A stretch of 9,308 nucleotides of DNA from Candidatus Gallibacteroides avistercoris (GTDB taxonomy: Bacteria > Bacteroidota > Bacteroidia > Bacteroidales > CHK158-818): NCBI GenBank assembly GCA_018714665.1, contig DVNA01000102.1, forward strand, positions 1-9,308, given 5' to 3'. Position numbers and translations under genes: made by a program. Below the pieces are notes generated by a model that saw only the letters and a program-made list of their open reading frames with translations, ran no database searches and had not been told where the DNA came from. Shown here one piece after another: positions 1-7,385 of this stretch (the stretch's first letter is position 1; each line of letters begins with the position of its first letter).

Positions 1-24
1 CTGATTAACCGGTTGACTATATGA
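1..24 (+). CDS. Possible 3' end of an upstream gene (partial)
   Basis: Frame 1 is open from the window start and closes at a TGA at 22-24. The other two forward frames meet stops within the first eight bases. The TGA shares an ATGA overlap with the ATG of the LysM gene at 21, a junction typical of translationally coupled operon genes. Only seven codons are visible, so nothing can be said about the product, and an untranslated leader cannot be excluded. Confidence 0.35.
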   Translation: MINRLTI

Positions 25-2021
25 CAATCAAACATATCACGTTCTTGCTCCTTTTTTTCGGTATTACGATAGCATCTTTTGCACAAGACCTCGACTACCC
101 CAAAAAGACCGTAAATGGAAAAGAGTTTTACATCTACCATGTAGCCAGCGGTGAAGGTTTTTTTGCCATCGGCCGTAAATTCAATACAACACAAGAAGAA
201 ATTCTGAAATACAATCCAGAGGCACAATACGGGCTCAAAGGGAACCAGGAACTTTTGATACCCGTCCATACACAAAACACTCCGACCGAATCGGAAAACA
301 TATTCATCCATACCGTACAACCGGGCGAAACGTTGTATGCCATTGCCAATATGTACCACGTTACTACCCAAAAATTGATCGAACTGAATCCCGGTAGCGA
401 CAAAGGTATCAAGATAGGTTTCGAGTTGAAAATTCCACAAAGCGACAGCAACAACCCGTCGAACTCGGACGATAAATACATTTACCACACCATTGCCCCG
501 AAAGAGACGCTCTTCTCCGTACAACGGAAATACAACAGCACCATAGAATCCATTATGATTGAAAACCCGGGATTGACTCCGGGGACTTTCACCATCGGAA
601 AGGTAATACGCGTCATTCCCAATCTGAAACCGGAAGAACCGGTTGAAGCGGAGGAAATCATCCAGGAAGAGCTCAAACAGGAACCGACTTACATACAATA
701 CAAGGTAAAACGAAAAGAGACCCTGTTCAGCATCAGCCAGAAATTCAACGTATCCATACAAAGCATTCTGGACAGTAACCCGGGTTTGACCAAACTGTCG
801 AGAAACGACATTATCAACATACCGACCCAGGAGACGGCAGCCTTGTTGGAAAAAGAGGAAGAACAACAGGAAACAGAGGTAAAACCCACGATAGATTCTA
901 CCCGTTTGATAAACGACATTTACAACAAAATAAATGAAGTTGAACGGAAAAACGAAATCACTGTAGCACTGATGCTCCCCTTCATGTTGAACCAACCCGA
1001 AAGCGTGGAATCGTCTCTGTATGTAGAATATTACGAAGGATTTCTGTTGGCCGTAGACAGCCTGAAAAAACAGGGTGTATCGATAAACCTGTATGTATAT
1101 GATACCGAAAAATCAAAAAATACGGTAAAAACGATTCTGAACAAACCCGAAGCCAAGAATTTCGACTTGATTATCGGCCCGGTAGAAGACGATTTGATTA
1201 AGATCGTGGCGGACTTCGCTTTGGAAAACAACATCAACATGGTCAATGTGTTCTCCCTGAAAAACGACGAGGTTACACACAACGCCCGTATCTTCCAGAC
1301 AAACATCCCGCACCCCTATCTGTATGCCGAAACCACCCAGGAGTTTTGCAACCGTTTTAAAAACAGGAAAGTCGTTTTCATTAAAGACCCGAATGCCAAA
1401 GAGAAAGAGGATTTCATCTCTACCCTGAAAACAGACTTGAACAGGCAATCACTCCCCTACATCGAACATACGTTAGAAGAGTTGCTGGCGAACGATGCGG
1501 CAATCCTGACGGGAATAAACCAACCGATTCTGCTGGTACCCACCTCTGAAAGTGTATCGTCTTTATCGAAAATTGTTCCGGAATTGCGCAAAGTAAAAGA
1601 AGAACATCCGGATTTGATTTTGTCGCTGTTCGGTTATCCCGAATGGCAAAAGAGCGTGCCGACCTTTATCGAAAGTTTCTACATCCTGGATACTTATTTT
1701 TACACACGTTTCTACATAGACCCGACAGATCGGCAAACCGATATTTTTTATCAGAAATTCAAATATTGGTACAGCAAGGAGTTGATAAACGCAAGTCCCA
1801 AATTCGGTATTTTAGGATTTGATACCGGTATGTACTTCTTGAATGCCCTGTGGAAATACGGACGTAATTTTGAGAACCAACTCGACCAGATCAACGCCCA
1901 AAGCATCCAAACCGATTTCTATTTCCAACGGGTAAACAATTGGAGCGGATTTATCAACAAAGGAATCTACTTTGTCAATTTCCGTCCCGACTATACCATA
2001 GACAAAATCAAACTTAGATAA
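21..2021 (+). CDS. Exported four-LysM protein with C-terminal periplasmic-binding-protein-like domain
   Basis: The 666-residue product begins with a signal peptide (hydrophobic residues 6-19, likely cleavage SFA|Q at 21/22). Four LysM repeats follow at about 37-82, 95-139, 153-200 and 224-268. Each has the usual pattern of a G/K-E-T-L-like start, a central aliphatic helix, an N-P turn and an I-P end; the first is the most degenerate (GEGFF instead of GETL). An acidic, charged linker (about 270-312) leads to an alpha/beta region from about residue 313, which opens with VALMLPF and contains FDLIIGP near 386. This resembles type-1 periplasmic binding proteins (receptor-family ligand-binding region). 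LysM domains bind N-acetylglucosamine-containing glycans, usually peptidoglycan, so the protein is probably periplasmic or cell-wall-associated. The binding-protein-like half may sense a ligand or bind a protein partner, as in the peptidoglycan synthase activator LpoA; that comparison is inference. It lies 9 bp before the beta-barrel gene and is probably co-transcribed with it. The ATG at 21 places the signal peptide correctly. Confidence 0.88.
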   Translation: MTIKHITFLLLFFGITIASFAQDLDYPKKTVNGKEFYIYHVASGEGFFAIGRKFNTTQEEILKYNPEAQYGLKGNQELLIPVHTQNTPTESENIFIHTVQPGETLYAIANMYHVTTQKLIELNPGSDKGIKIGFELKIPQSDSNNPSNSDDKYIYHTIAPKETLFSVQRKYNSTIESIMIENPGLTPGTFTIGKVIRVIPNLKPEEPVEAEEIIQEELKQEPTYIQYKVKRKETLFSISQKFNVSIQSILDSNPGLTKLSRNDIINIPTQETAALLEKEEEQQETEVKPTIDSTRLINDIYNKINEVERKNEITVALMLPFMLNQPESVESSLYVEYYEGFLLAVDSLKKQGVSINLYVYDTEKSKNTVKTILNKPEAKNFDLIIGPVEDDLIKIVADFALENNINMVNVFSLKNDEVTHNARIFQTNIPHPYLYAETTQEFCNRFKNRKVVFIKDPNAKEKEDFISTLKTDLNRQSLPYIEHTLEELLANDAAILTGINQPILLVPTSESVSSLSKIVPELRKVKEEHPDLILSLFGYPEWQKSVPTFIESFYILDTYFYTRFYIDPTDRQTDIFYQKFKYWYSKELINASPKFGILGFDTGMYFLNALWKYGRNFENQLDQINAQSIQTDFYFQRVNNWSGFINKGIYFVNFRPDYTIDKIKLR

Positions 2022-2030
2022 TATTCCGAA

Positions 2031-2702
2031 ATGAAACGAATACACGGAATCATTGCCATATTGTGCTGCCTCTGTTTTGTTACCGCAGAAGCCCAAACGA
2101 AAATGAAAGAGATTTCTGTCGGGGCAGGAGGCGGTATTACACTCTCGAAAGCCCGTTTGAAACCCACCGTAAAACAAGGGTTCAAGATGGGGGCTACGAT
2201 GGGGGCCCGATTCCGCTACATCGAAGAAAAATTTTTCGGATTCCAGATAGAACTGAATTACGCCCAACTCGGTTGGAAAGAGAATTTTGAAGGGGAACCT
2301 TACTCCTACTCCCGTTCTCTGCACTACATCCAGCTGCCTTTTATGACCCACATTTTTTTCGGGAACGACCGGTTCAGGGGATTTTTCAACTTAGGACCTC
2401 AGGTAGGATTCTTTTTTGCTGAAAAAGAAAATGCCAACTTCGACCCGGCCAATCCGCCGGCATTTGAAAACTACCACATCACCAATCAATATGCGCTGAA
2501 TGTTGCCAACAAAATAGATTACGGCATTTGCGGAGGCGGCGGTATCGAGCTGCGAATGGGAAAACACAGCATCCTGGCCGAAGGACGATACTATTTCGGG
2601 CTGGGAGATTTTTTCAAGAACCGGAAAAAAGATTACTTTACCGCCTCGTCCAACCAATATATTTCAGTAGGACTCTCGTACCTATTCCATCTGAAAAAAT
2701 AG
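2031..2702 (+). CDS. Outer-membrane beta-barrel protein (PorT/porin-family type)
   Basis: The 223-residue product has a clear signal peptide (residues 1-21, cleavage AEA|Q). The rest is rich in Gly and aromatic residues with alternating hydrophobic positions. Visible strand-like segments include the early GAGGGITLS, FGFQIELNYAQLGW, FFNLGPQVGFFF, GGGGIELRMG, ILAEGRYYFGLGDF and the terminal YISVGLSYLF. Gly-rich turns and an aromatic residue close to the C-terminus are typical of small eight-stranded barrels of the Bacteroidota outer-membrane beta-barrel families that include PorT-like proteins. It should sit in the outer membrane; cargo or partner is unknown. It starts 9 bp after the LysM gene, so the two probably form one operon. 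The start at 2031 is supported by the immediately following MKR and hydrophobic core. It ends 6 bp from the convergent ATP-grasp gene, leaving no room for a separate terminator. Confidence 0.85.
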   Translation: MKRIHGIIAILCCLCFVTAEAQTKMKEISVGAGGGITLSKARLKPTVKQGFKMGATMGARFRYIEEKFFGFQIELNYAQLGWKENFEGEPYSYSRSLHYIQLPFMTHIFFGNDRFRGFFNLGPQVGFFFAEKENANFDPANPPAFENYHITNQYALNVANKIDYGICGGGGIELRMGKHSILAEGRYYFGLGDFFKNRKKDYFTASSNQYISVGLSYLFHLKK

Positions 2703-2708
2703 AATCGG

Positions 2709-3962
2709 CTAATCGGTCTGCAAGAAACGGAGCGGCTTTGGTTCTATCCCCTGAAAAACCTCGCCATAGGCCCGAAAACGGGTACGGTCCGATACAGGCG
2801 ATAACGACCAATACCCCGCCTCTATCTTGTCAGTGCAGAACTGCAACGGCATACGGGAAAGACTCTCTTGATGAAGTCGTTGTTGCTCTCCCTCTTCGGA
2901 ACGGAAATCCACATGATAATACCCCTGCGAACCGGAAGCGATATATCGGTCAAACAGTATCCGAGCCACCATCCCCATACTCATACGCAGATTCAGTTCC
3001 ACACAAGGGTGAATAAGGAAACAGTTGCTATCCGAATCCTGGTAGATCATCATATCCACCCCCAAGTATCCTTGATACTCGGTATCCCTCAATAAAGTTT
3101 CAAGAATACGGCGCATCTCTTTTTGCAACAGGAGTAACGGTTCGAGCCCGACATAAGAGGACAAATAACGTTCGATCATCCAATCCGGAGCAAGCCAGTT
3201 GCCTTGATACGCCCCGCGATCGTCGGTATGGAAACAGGAATAACCGGCAAAAGAGATACTCTTCCCGACCCGCAAAAATTCCATGGCAAAATCTGCCTGT
3301 TTGACATAATACCTCTCGGCAACAACACTCCCTTGACGGGCAAGAATCCCGGCAGTCCAATTCTCGACCGTCCTGTCAAAGCCATTTCTGCACCAACAGA
3401 TACCTTTCCCACTACTCGACCAGGGAGCCTTTAAAACAACCGTCCGATATTGTTCCACAAAACGTTTAACAGCCCCCATATCATCCAATACACATGGTAC
3501 AACAACCCCGGTACAGACCCCTTGTTGATGCAACTGCTTCATAATAGGTATGGTAACGGAACGGTGAGACAATTTTCGCAACAATGTAATCTGTGTATCG
3601 TCCGGCAGAAGTGCCGGAGAGATACCCATAGATAAAAATTTCGTTTTAACAGATGGACTCCACCCCCACGGACAACAACCCATTATATGCATATCCGGTA
3701 ACAACGTAGCAACCTCTTGTCTTCCCGGCATACATCGCCACAAAGATTCAACCCCCAACCGCACCCTCAACGTCTCTTGCCACGAAAAGGCAACCGGATG
3801 GGCCGACAACACGACGGCATCGGAAGATCCATACCACAACGGCAAGAGCGAGAGGTCGGCAGCCAAGGTACGGGGCCACAATGGGGCGACATAGTATTTA
3901 CCCCCCTGAGCAAGCGCCATGTCATTTTCCGGATTAAATATGTATAACCTCTTGTCCACCAA
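2709..3962 (-). CDS. Uncharacterised ATP-grasp-type protein
   Basis: This 417-residue protein has no signal peptide or membrane segment and should be cytoplasmic. The N-terminus contains LYIFNPENDMALA (residues 6-18). An ATP-grasp nucleotide-binding loop is visible at 178-187 (KAPWSSSGKG). The metal-binding end of the fold is at 298-326 (GYLGVDMMIY, then VELNLRMSMG), with D303, E322, N324 and R326 as likely Mg/ATP ligands. ATP-grasp enzymes usually join a carboxylate to an amine, thiol or other nucleophile through an acyl phosphate; the substrate here cannot be read from the sequence. The start is unusual: the frame is closed by a TAA eight codons upstream of GTG, and only TTG (3962) or GTG (3959) are plausible, with no ATG before residue 15. 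Either gives nearly the same protein. It is transcribed against the barrel gene and divergently from the O-acyltransferase operon, so a functional link to either side is not implied. The fold assignment is fairly firm; the function is unknown. Confidence 0.85.
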   Translation of the reverse strand: MVDKRLYIFNPENDMALAQGGKYYVAPLWPRTLAADLSLLPLWYGSSDAVVLSAHPVAFSWQETLRVRLGVESLWRCMPGRQEVATLLPDMHIMGCCPWGWSPSVKTKFLSMGISPALLPDDTQITLLRKLSHRSVTIPIMKQLHQQGVCTGVVVPCVLDDMGAVKRFVEQYRTVVLKAPWSSSGKGICWCRNGFDRTVENWTAGILARQGSVVAERYYVKQADFAMEFLRVGKSISFAGYSCFHTDDRGAYQGNWLAPDWMIERYLSSYVGLEPLLLLQKEMRRILETLLRDTEYQGYLGVDMMIYQDSDSNCFLIHPCVELNLRMSMGMVARILFDRYIASGSQGYYHVDFRSEEGEQQRLHQESLSRMPLQFCTDKIEAGYWSLSPVSDRTRFRAYGEVFQGIEPKPLRFLQTD

Positions 3963-4024
3963 AATAGACTGATTTTATTTTTGTTTTCTCGTATCCAGAA
4001 TTTGCTTCTCTTTAAAACAAAAGA

Positions 4025-4057
4025 CAAAAATACGAAACTTTCTATCTTTTCCGTAAA
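4025..4057 (-). promoter_or_regulatory. Candidate Bacteroides-type promoter for the ATP-grasp gene
   Basis: On the minus strand, TATTTTTG (4032 down to 4025) matches the -7 consensus TAnnTTTG. TTTA (4057 down to 4054) lies 21 nt upstream, where TTTG is expected, so the -33 element is off by one base. Transcription would begin near 4020 and give a leader of about 60 nt. Low base complexity makes chance matches likely. Confidence 0.4.
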
Positions 4058-4245
4058 CGTGTCAGGTATTATAATATATAAACATCCGATACGTTTATTC
4101 TCCATTACTGAAAAAATTTGCAATAACTGCAAGAAAATGCTGTTTCATACGAGAAAAACGGCCAGGATAAAGATTCTTACCCGCATTTCTATCCAAGAAT
4201 ATACCAGAACAGTACATTACGATAAATAAAAAAATACACTGTTTA

Positions 4246-4277
4246 TTTGTTATTTACATAACATATATCTAACTTTG
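4246..4277 (+). promoter_or_regulatory. Bacteroides-type promoter for the O-acyltransferase operon
   Basis: TTTG at 4246-4249 and TAACTTTG at 4270-4277 match both halves of the Bacteroides sigma-factor consensus (TTTG, then TAnnTTTG) exactly, with a 20-nt spacer in the expected 19-21 range. The predicted start is around 4282-4285, giving an AT-rich leader of about 30 nt with no Shine-Dalgarno sequence. A short inverted repeat (TTGTT at 4275-4279, AACAA at 4286-4290) straddles the predicted start; its meaning is uncertain. Confidence 0.72.
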
Positions 4278-4314
4278 TTGTCTAAAACAATCAAAATATC
4301 TATAATATTTATAA

Positions 4315-5769
4315 ATGGTATTCAGCAGTCATCTTTTTATTTTCTGGTTCCTCCCATTAACGCTTATTTTTTACTATTTTCTAAAAAAAAGATGGAGAAA
4401 CGGTTGGCTCACCCTGGTCAGTTATCTGTTCTACGGCTGGGCTAATCCGCTGTTCGTATTGCTCATGTTCTTATCAACCTGCATCGACTATTTCTGCGGT
4501 TTGGCACTGATGGACTTCCCGAAAAAAGGCGTTACGCCCCCGCTGCTCGTCCGGGGCGGCGAACGGACAAAGAAACAAAAGTGGGCTGTGGCGCTGTCGG
4601 TCATTGCCAACCTCTCGCTATTATCGTTTTTCAAATACGCCAATTTTGGAATCGAAAACTGGAATGCCCTGGTCCAACAATTTCTGAGCGACGACAGCTG
4701 GCTGTTGCCATCGTTGCACATCGTACTGCCTCTGGGTATCAGCTTCTATACCTTCCAATCAATGAGCTACGCCATAGACGTTTATCGGGGCGACGCCCGT
4801 GGCATTACCTCCTTTGTGGATTTCGCCTGCTACGTATCCATGTATCCGCAACTGGTAGCCGGGCCGATTATCCGGTTTCAGGAGGTTGCCAAACAGCTTC
4901 GCAACAGGGAACATACGTTGGATAAATTTGCCCGGGGAATCTCGTTCTTCGTATTGGGAGCAGCCCAAAAGATATTATTGGCCAATCCCGCAGGGATGGT
5001 AGCCGACTGGTCATTCGATACTCCCGACCGATTGCCGTTGGATGCCTGGTTTGGGCTGATAGCTTACTCTTTCCAGATATTTTTCGATTTTGCCGGTTAT
5101 TCCAACATGGCCATCGGGTTGGGATTAATGATTGGATTTACGTTTCCCAAGAATTTCGACTTCCCTTACAAATCCCTCTCCATTACCGAGTTTTGGAGAA
5201 GGTGGCATATCTCACTCTCGTCCTGGCTGCGAGATTACCTCTATATCCCGTTAGGAGGAAACCGGAAAGGGACCGGCCACACATACATAAATTTAATGCT
5301 GGTCATGCTTTTGGGCGGGTTGTGGCATGGCGCTTCGTGGAATTTCCTGATCTGGGGAGCTATTCACGGCTGTTTTCTGGTAACCGAACGGTGGATAAAA
5401 GAACGGCAACTTGTCTCCATAAAATGGCCCGTTTACATAAAATGGGGATATACCTACCTGGTGGTAATTATTGCATGGGTATTTTTCAGGGCTCCCTCTC
5501 TGTCGGCGGCAACAGACTATTTGTCAAGTTTGATCGGGACAAACAACACCGCTGAGACTTCGCAAATGATCAGTGCAATCCTGTACACTCCCTATCACCT
5601 GCTCTCGTTAACGATAGGTGCTGTGGTGATTGCTCTTGCTCCGGGTGCATACCGCTGGACACGCGAATTGACAACCCCCAAGTGGATTATTTTGCTACTG
5701 CTTTTTACCATCAGCATCATGGCTCTTACCACCCAATCGTACAATCCTTTCATCTATTTCATTTTTTAA
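4315..5769 (+). CDS. MBOAT-family membrane O-acyltransferase (AlgI-like)
   Basis: The 484-residue polytopic membrane protein matches the AlgI/DltB-type MBOAT family in length and motifs. It shows the opening MVFSS-x-LFIFWFLP, FYTFQSMSYAIDVYRG, the QLVAGPI segment, FFDFAGYSNMAIGLGLMIGF, then FWRRWHISLSSWLRDYLYIPLGG (H298), and the signature GGLWHGASWNFLIWG. H338 in that signature is the expected catalytic histidine, and H351 follows in IHG. Such proteins take an acyl group from a cytoplasmic donor (probably acetyl-CoA) and pass it across the inner membrane for O-acylation of extracytoplasmic glycans. The two next genes encode AlgJ/AlgX-type partners, with gaps of 12 bp and 44 bp, which strongly supports a polysaccharide acetylation role. 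The gene has a consensus promoter about 40 bp upstream. An oddity is the loop at about residues 67-89, which contains TPPLLVRGGE encoded by a GC-rich near-palindrome. DltB-like D-alanylation is less likely because no dlt partners are visible. Confidence 0.93.
   Translation: MVFSSHLFIFWFLPLTLIFYYFLKKRWRNGWLTLVSYLFYGWANPLFVLLMFLSTCIDYFCGLALMDFPKKGVTPPLLVRGGERTKKQKWAVALSVIANLSLLSFFKYANFGIENWNALVQQFLSDDSWLLPSLHIVLPLGISFYTFQSMSYAIDVYRGDARGITSFVDFACYVSMYPQLVAGPIIRFQEVAKQLRNREHTLDKFARGISFFVLGAAQKILLANPAGMVADWSFDTPDRLPLDAWFGLIAYSFQIFFDFAGYSNMAIGLGLMIGFTFPKNFDFPYKSLSITEFWRRWHISLSSWLRDYLYIPLGGNRKGTGHTYINLMLVMLLGGLWHGASWNFLIWGAIHGCFLVTERWIKERQLVSIKWPVYIKWGYTYLVVIIAWVFFRAPSLSAATDYLSSLIGTNNTAETSQMISAILYTPYHLLSLTIGAVVIALAPGAYRWTRELTTPKWIILLLLFTISIMALTTQSYNPFIYFIF
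4531..4563. repeat. GC-rich near-palindrome inside the MBOAT gene
   Basis: CGCCCC at 4535-4540 pairs with GGGGCG at 4553-4558, and the outer GTT (4531-4533) can pair with AAC (4561-4563) across small bulges. The loop is 12 nt. It encodes VTPPLLVRGGE (residues 73-83) in a hydrophilic loop between two membrane segments. It could be a small palindromic repeat inserted in frame, but only one copy lies in this window, so repeat status is unproven. Confidence 0.35.
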
Positions 5770-5781
5770 ACGAATTAAACG

Positions 5782-7341
5782 ATGAAACAAACGGATAAAT
5801 TTACTTTGAGCCGAGAAGAAGAGGCGCTGGACGAAATAAAACGTACTCAGATAAAACGTTCGGAGGCCCAAGCAGCCATTACATTGTTCCTGTTCTTCTT
5901 GATAATCGTCCCAGCGGTACAGCTCCTCGTATCAATACCCGCCTTTGAGATGCCCCGAAAGGTACAGGGGAAGGGTATTGATTATGTATGGGAATACAAC
6001 AAACAACTCATTGACCAAAAAGAGCACTGGGAATCATCGCTGGAAGAACAATCCTTTCTCCAAAAATTTTTCCCCGTACCTTTCCAACGCTTTTTAACCC
6101 AGGTATTGCATACCGGCAACGAAAAAGCCATTGTAGGAAAAGAGGATTGGTTGTTCTACGAAACCGACATCCGCTATTACCAAACGCCTATCAATTTCAA
6201 CTCGGTAGCGTGCATTATCGATTTTGCCAATCAACTGGAAAAAAGAGGTATAAAGTTGTTACTTATGCCTGTTCCGCTGAAACCGACCTATCATCCGGCA
6301 ATGCTATCCGGTCGTTATCCCGCCGGGAAACGATTACAGCATCCGGATTATGCGCGATGGAAAGCCGAACTGCAATCTGCCGGGATATCCTTTGCAACAT
6401 TACCCGACACAATCACCTATTTGCGAGAAGACACCCACTGGGATGCCGCCTCCATGGAGAAGGCCGCCGACTATCTGGCCAACGACATACGCTCATACGC
6501 CACCGTAGAAACCGGTACGACAAATTATACCCTGGAAAACGAAAAGATTTGCCAAAGAGGGGACATCTACTCGATGCTCCGATTAAAAGCATTACTCCCC
6601 TGGGGAGCCCCCCAAACCGTCGAAATCCATCCGGTATTGAATGAACGGGGCGAAGGATGTTTGCCTTCGCGGGAATCGCCGGTTTTACTTTTGGGTGACA
6701 GTTTCAGCAATATCTATTCGTTACAGGGATTGGGATGGGGCTCCGGTGCCGGACTGGCCGAACAGCTAGCTTTCCGGCTTCAAATGCCCATCGATGCCAT
6801 CCGGCGTAACGATGCCGGCAGCATTGCTACCCGGAAAATCTTACAAAACGAGCTCAAACGAGGTAGAGACCGGTTAAACGGTAAACAGGTAGTTATCTGG
6901 GAATTCGCAGAAAGAGAACTCTCTTTCGGAGAGTGGGAAAAATTGGATATGACATTGGGAACCCCTGAACCCAGTACCTTTATCGCTCTCGACAGCGGAG
7001 ACTCATTAACCGTACAGGGAACCATTCTGGAACGATCGGCATCGCCCATGCCCGACAAGGTTACCTATGCTGACCACGTCATAGCCCTTCACCTGACAGA
7101 TTTACGCCACACCTCGGGAGACTCCATTCCGGGCGAAGCTGTCGTATATACCATGGGAATGAAAAATCGGGAACTAACACCCGAAGCCTTCCTGCGTGCA
7201 GGAGACCACATCCGGATAACACTCAAAAGCTGGCAAGACAACGAAACGCAATACGGAGGATTCAACCGGAATGAATTGGACGACATAGAACTGCAATTAC
7301 AGGAACCCGTATGGGGCGAAAATATTAAACGTATAGATTGA
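5782..7341 (+). CDS. Membrane-anchored AlgJ/AlgX-type glycan O-acetyltransferase with C-terminal beta domain
   Basis: The 519-residue protein has a charged cytoplasmic N-terminus (1-30), a single membrane segment (about 32-52, apparently uncleaved) and a large periplasmic part. AlgJ/AlgX family features are all present: GKEDWLFY (119-126), the Asp-x-His motif DTHW (D217, H219) and the nucleophile block LLGDSFSN (S307). In AlgX and AlgJ the Asp-His pair precedes the GDS serine in the same way, and the three form the SGNH-like triad. It should therefore accept an acyl group delivered by the upstream MBOAT protein and pass it to a glycan or to a partner. After the SGNH-like domain, about residues 393-510 form a beta-rich extension (for example DSLTVQGTI, DHVIALHL and DHIRITL) in the place where AlgX carries a carbohydrate-binding module. 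Whether it is homologous is not shown. The gene starts 12 bp after the MBOAT stop. The ATG at 5782 has an A-rich upstream context and no Shine-Dalgarno sequence. Confidence 0.87.
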   Translation: MKQTDKFTLSREEEALDEIKRTQIKRSEAQAAITLFLFFLIIVPAVQLLVSIPAFEMPRKVQGKGIDYVWEYNKQLIDQKEHWESSLEEQSFLQKFFPVPFQRFLTQVLHTGNEKAIVGKEDWLFYETDIRYYQTPINFNSVACIIDFANQLEKRGIKLLLMPVPLKPTYHPAMLSGRYPAGKRLQHPDYARWKAELQSAGISFATLPDTITYLREDTHWDAASMEKAADYLANDIRSYATVETGTTNYTLENEKICQRGDIYSMLRLKALLPWGAPQTVEIHPVLNERGEGCLPSRESPVLLLGDSFSNIYSLQGLGWGSGAGLAEQLAFRLQMPIDAIRRNDAGSIATRKILQNELKRGRDRLNGKQVVIWEFAERELSFGEWEKLDMTLGTPEPSTFIALDSGDSLTVQGTILERSASPMPDKVTYADHVIALHLTDLRHTSGDSIPGEAVVYTMGMKNRELTPEAFLRAGDHIRITLKSWQDNETQYGGFNRNELDDIELQLQEPVWGENIKRID

Positions 7342-7385
7342 GAAAGAAACAACACATATTCAAAAACCGAAAAAAGATAAAAGCC

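Larger units (their letters stand above)
3963..4314. other. Divergent AT-rich intergenic region
   Basis: This 352-bp stretch separates the ATP-grasp gene (leftward) from the O-acyltransferase operon (rightward). It is clearly richer in A and T than the genes around it. It holds one strong rightward promoter match and one weaker leftward one, listed separately. A small inverted repeat, TTGCA-ATAAC-TGCAA, lies at 4118-4132 between them. Short open frames crossing the region have no start context or family features that would support a gene, and I see no tRNA-like or riboswitch-like structure. Confidence 0.7.

Noticed and set aside
1812..2351. 179-codon - strand frame covering the LysM and barrel junction
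   Set aside because: It is antisense to two well-supported genes and shows no family motif.
2528..3016. 162-codon + strand open frame across the convergent junction
   Set aside because: It overlaps the barrel gene in another frame and is antisense to the ATP-grasp gene. The product is Arg/Pro-rich with no domain, so it is a shadow frame.
3767..4132. 121-codon - strand frame starting upstream of the ATP-grasp gene, which could have been its true start
   Set aside because: It runs in a different frame and loses the conserved NPENDMALA segment. Its 5' part covers the AT-rich intergenic region without coding features.
3981..4229. 82-codon + strand frame within the intergenic region
   Set aside because: The product is Lys/Ile/Thr-rich as expected from AT-rich non-coding DNA. 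It has no recognisable family and crosses the leftward promoter candidate.
4315..5769. DltB-type D-alanyl transfer instead of glycan acetylation
   Set aside because: No DltA, DltC or DltD-like gene is adjacent, whereas two AlgJ/AlgX-type partners are.
7338..7385. TTG start at 7338 for the second SGNH-type gene, overlapping the previous stop as TTGA
   Set aside because: It would add 16 highly basic residues before an already complete signal peptide; ATG 7386 is the better start. Translational coupling from the TTG cannot be fully excluded.
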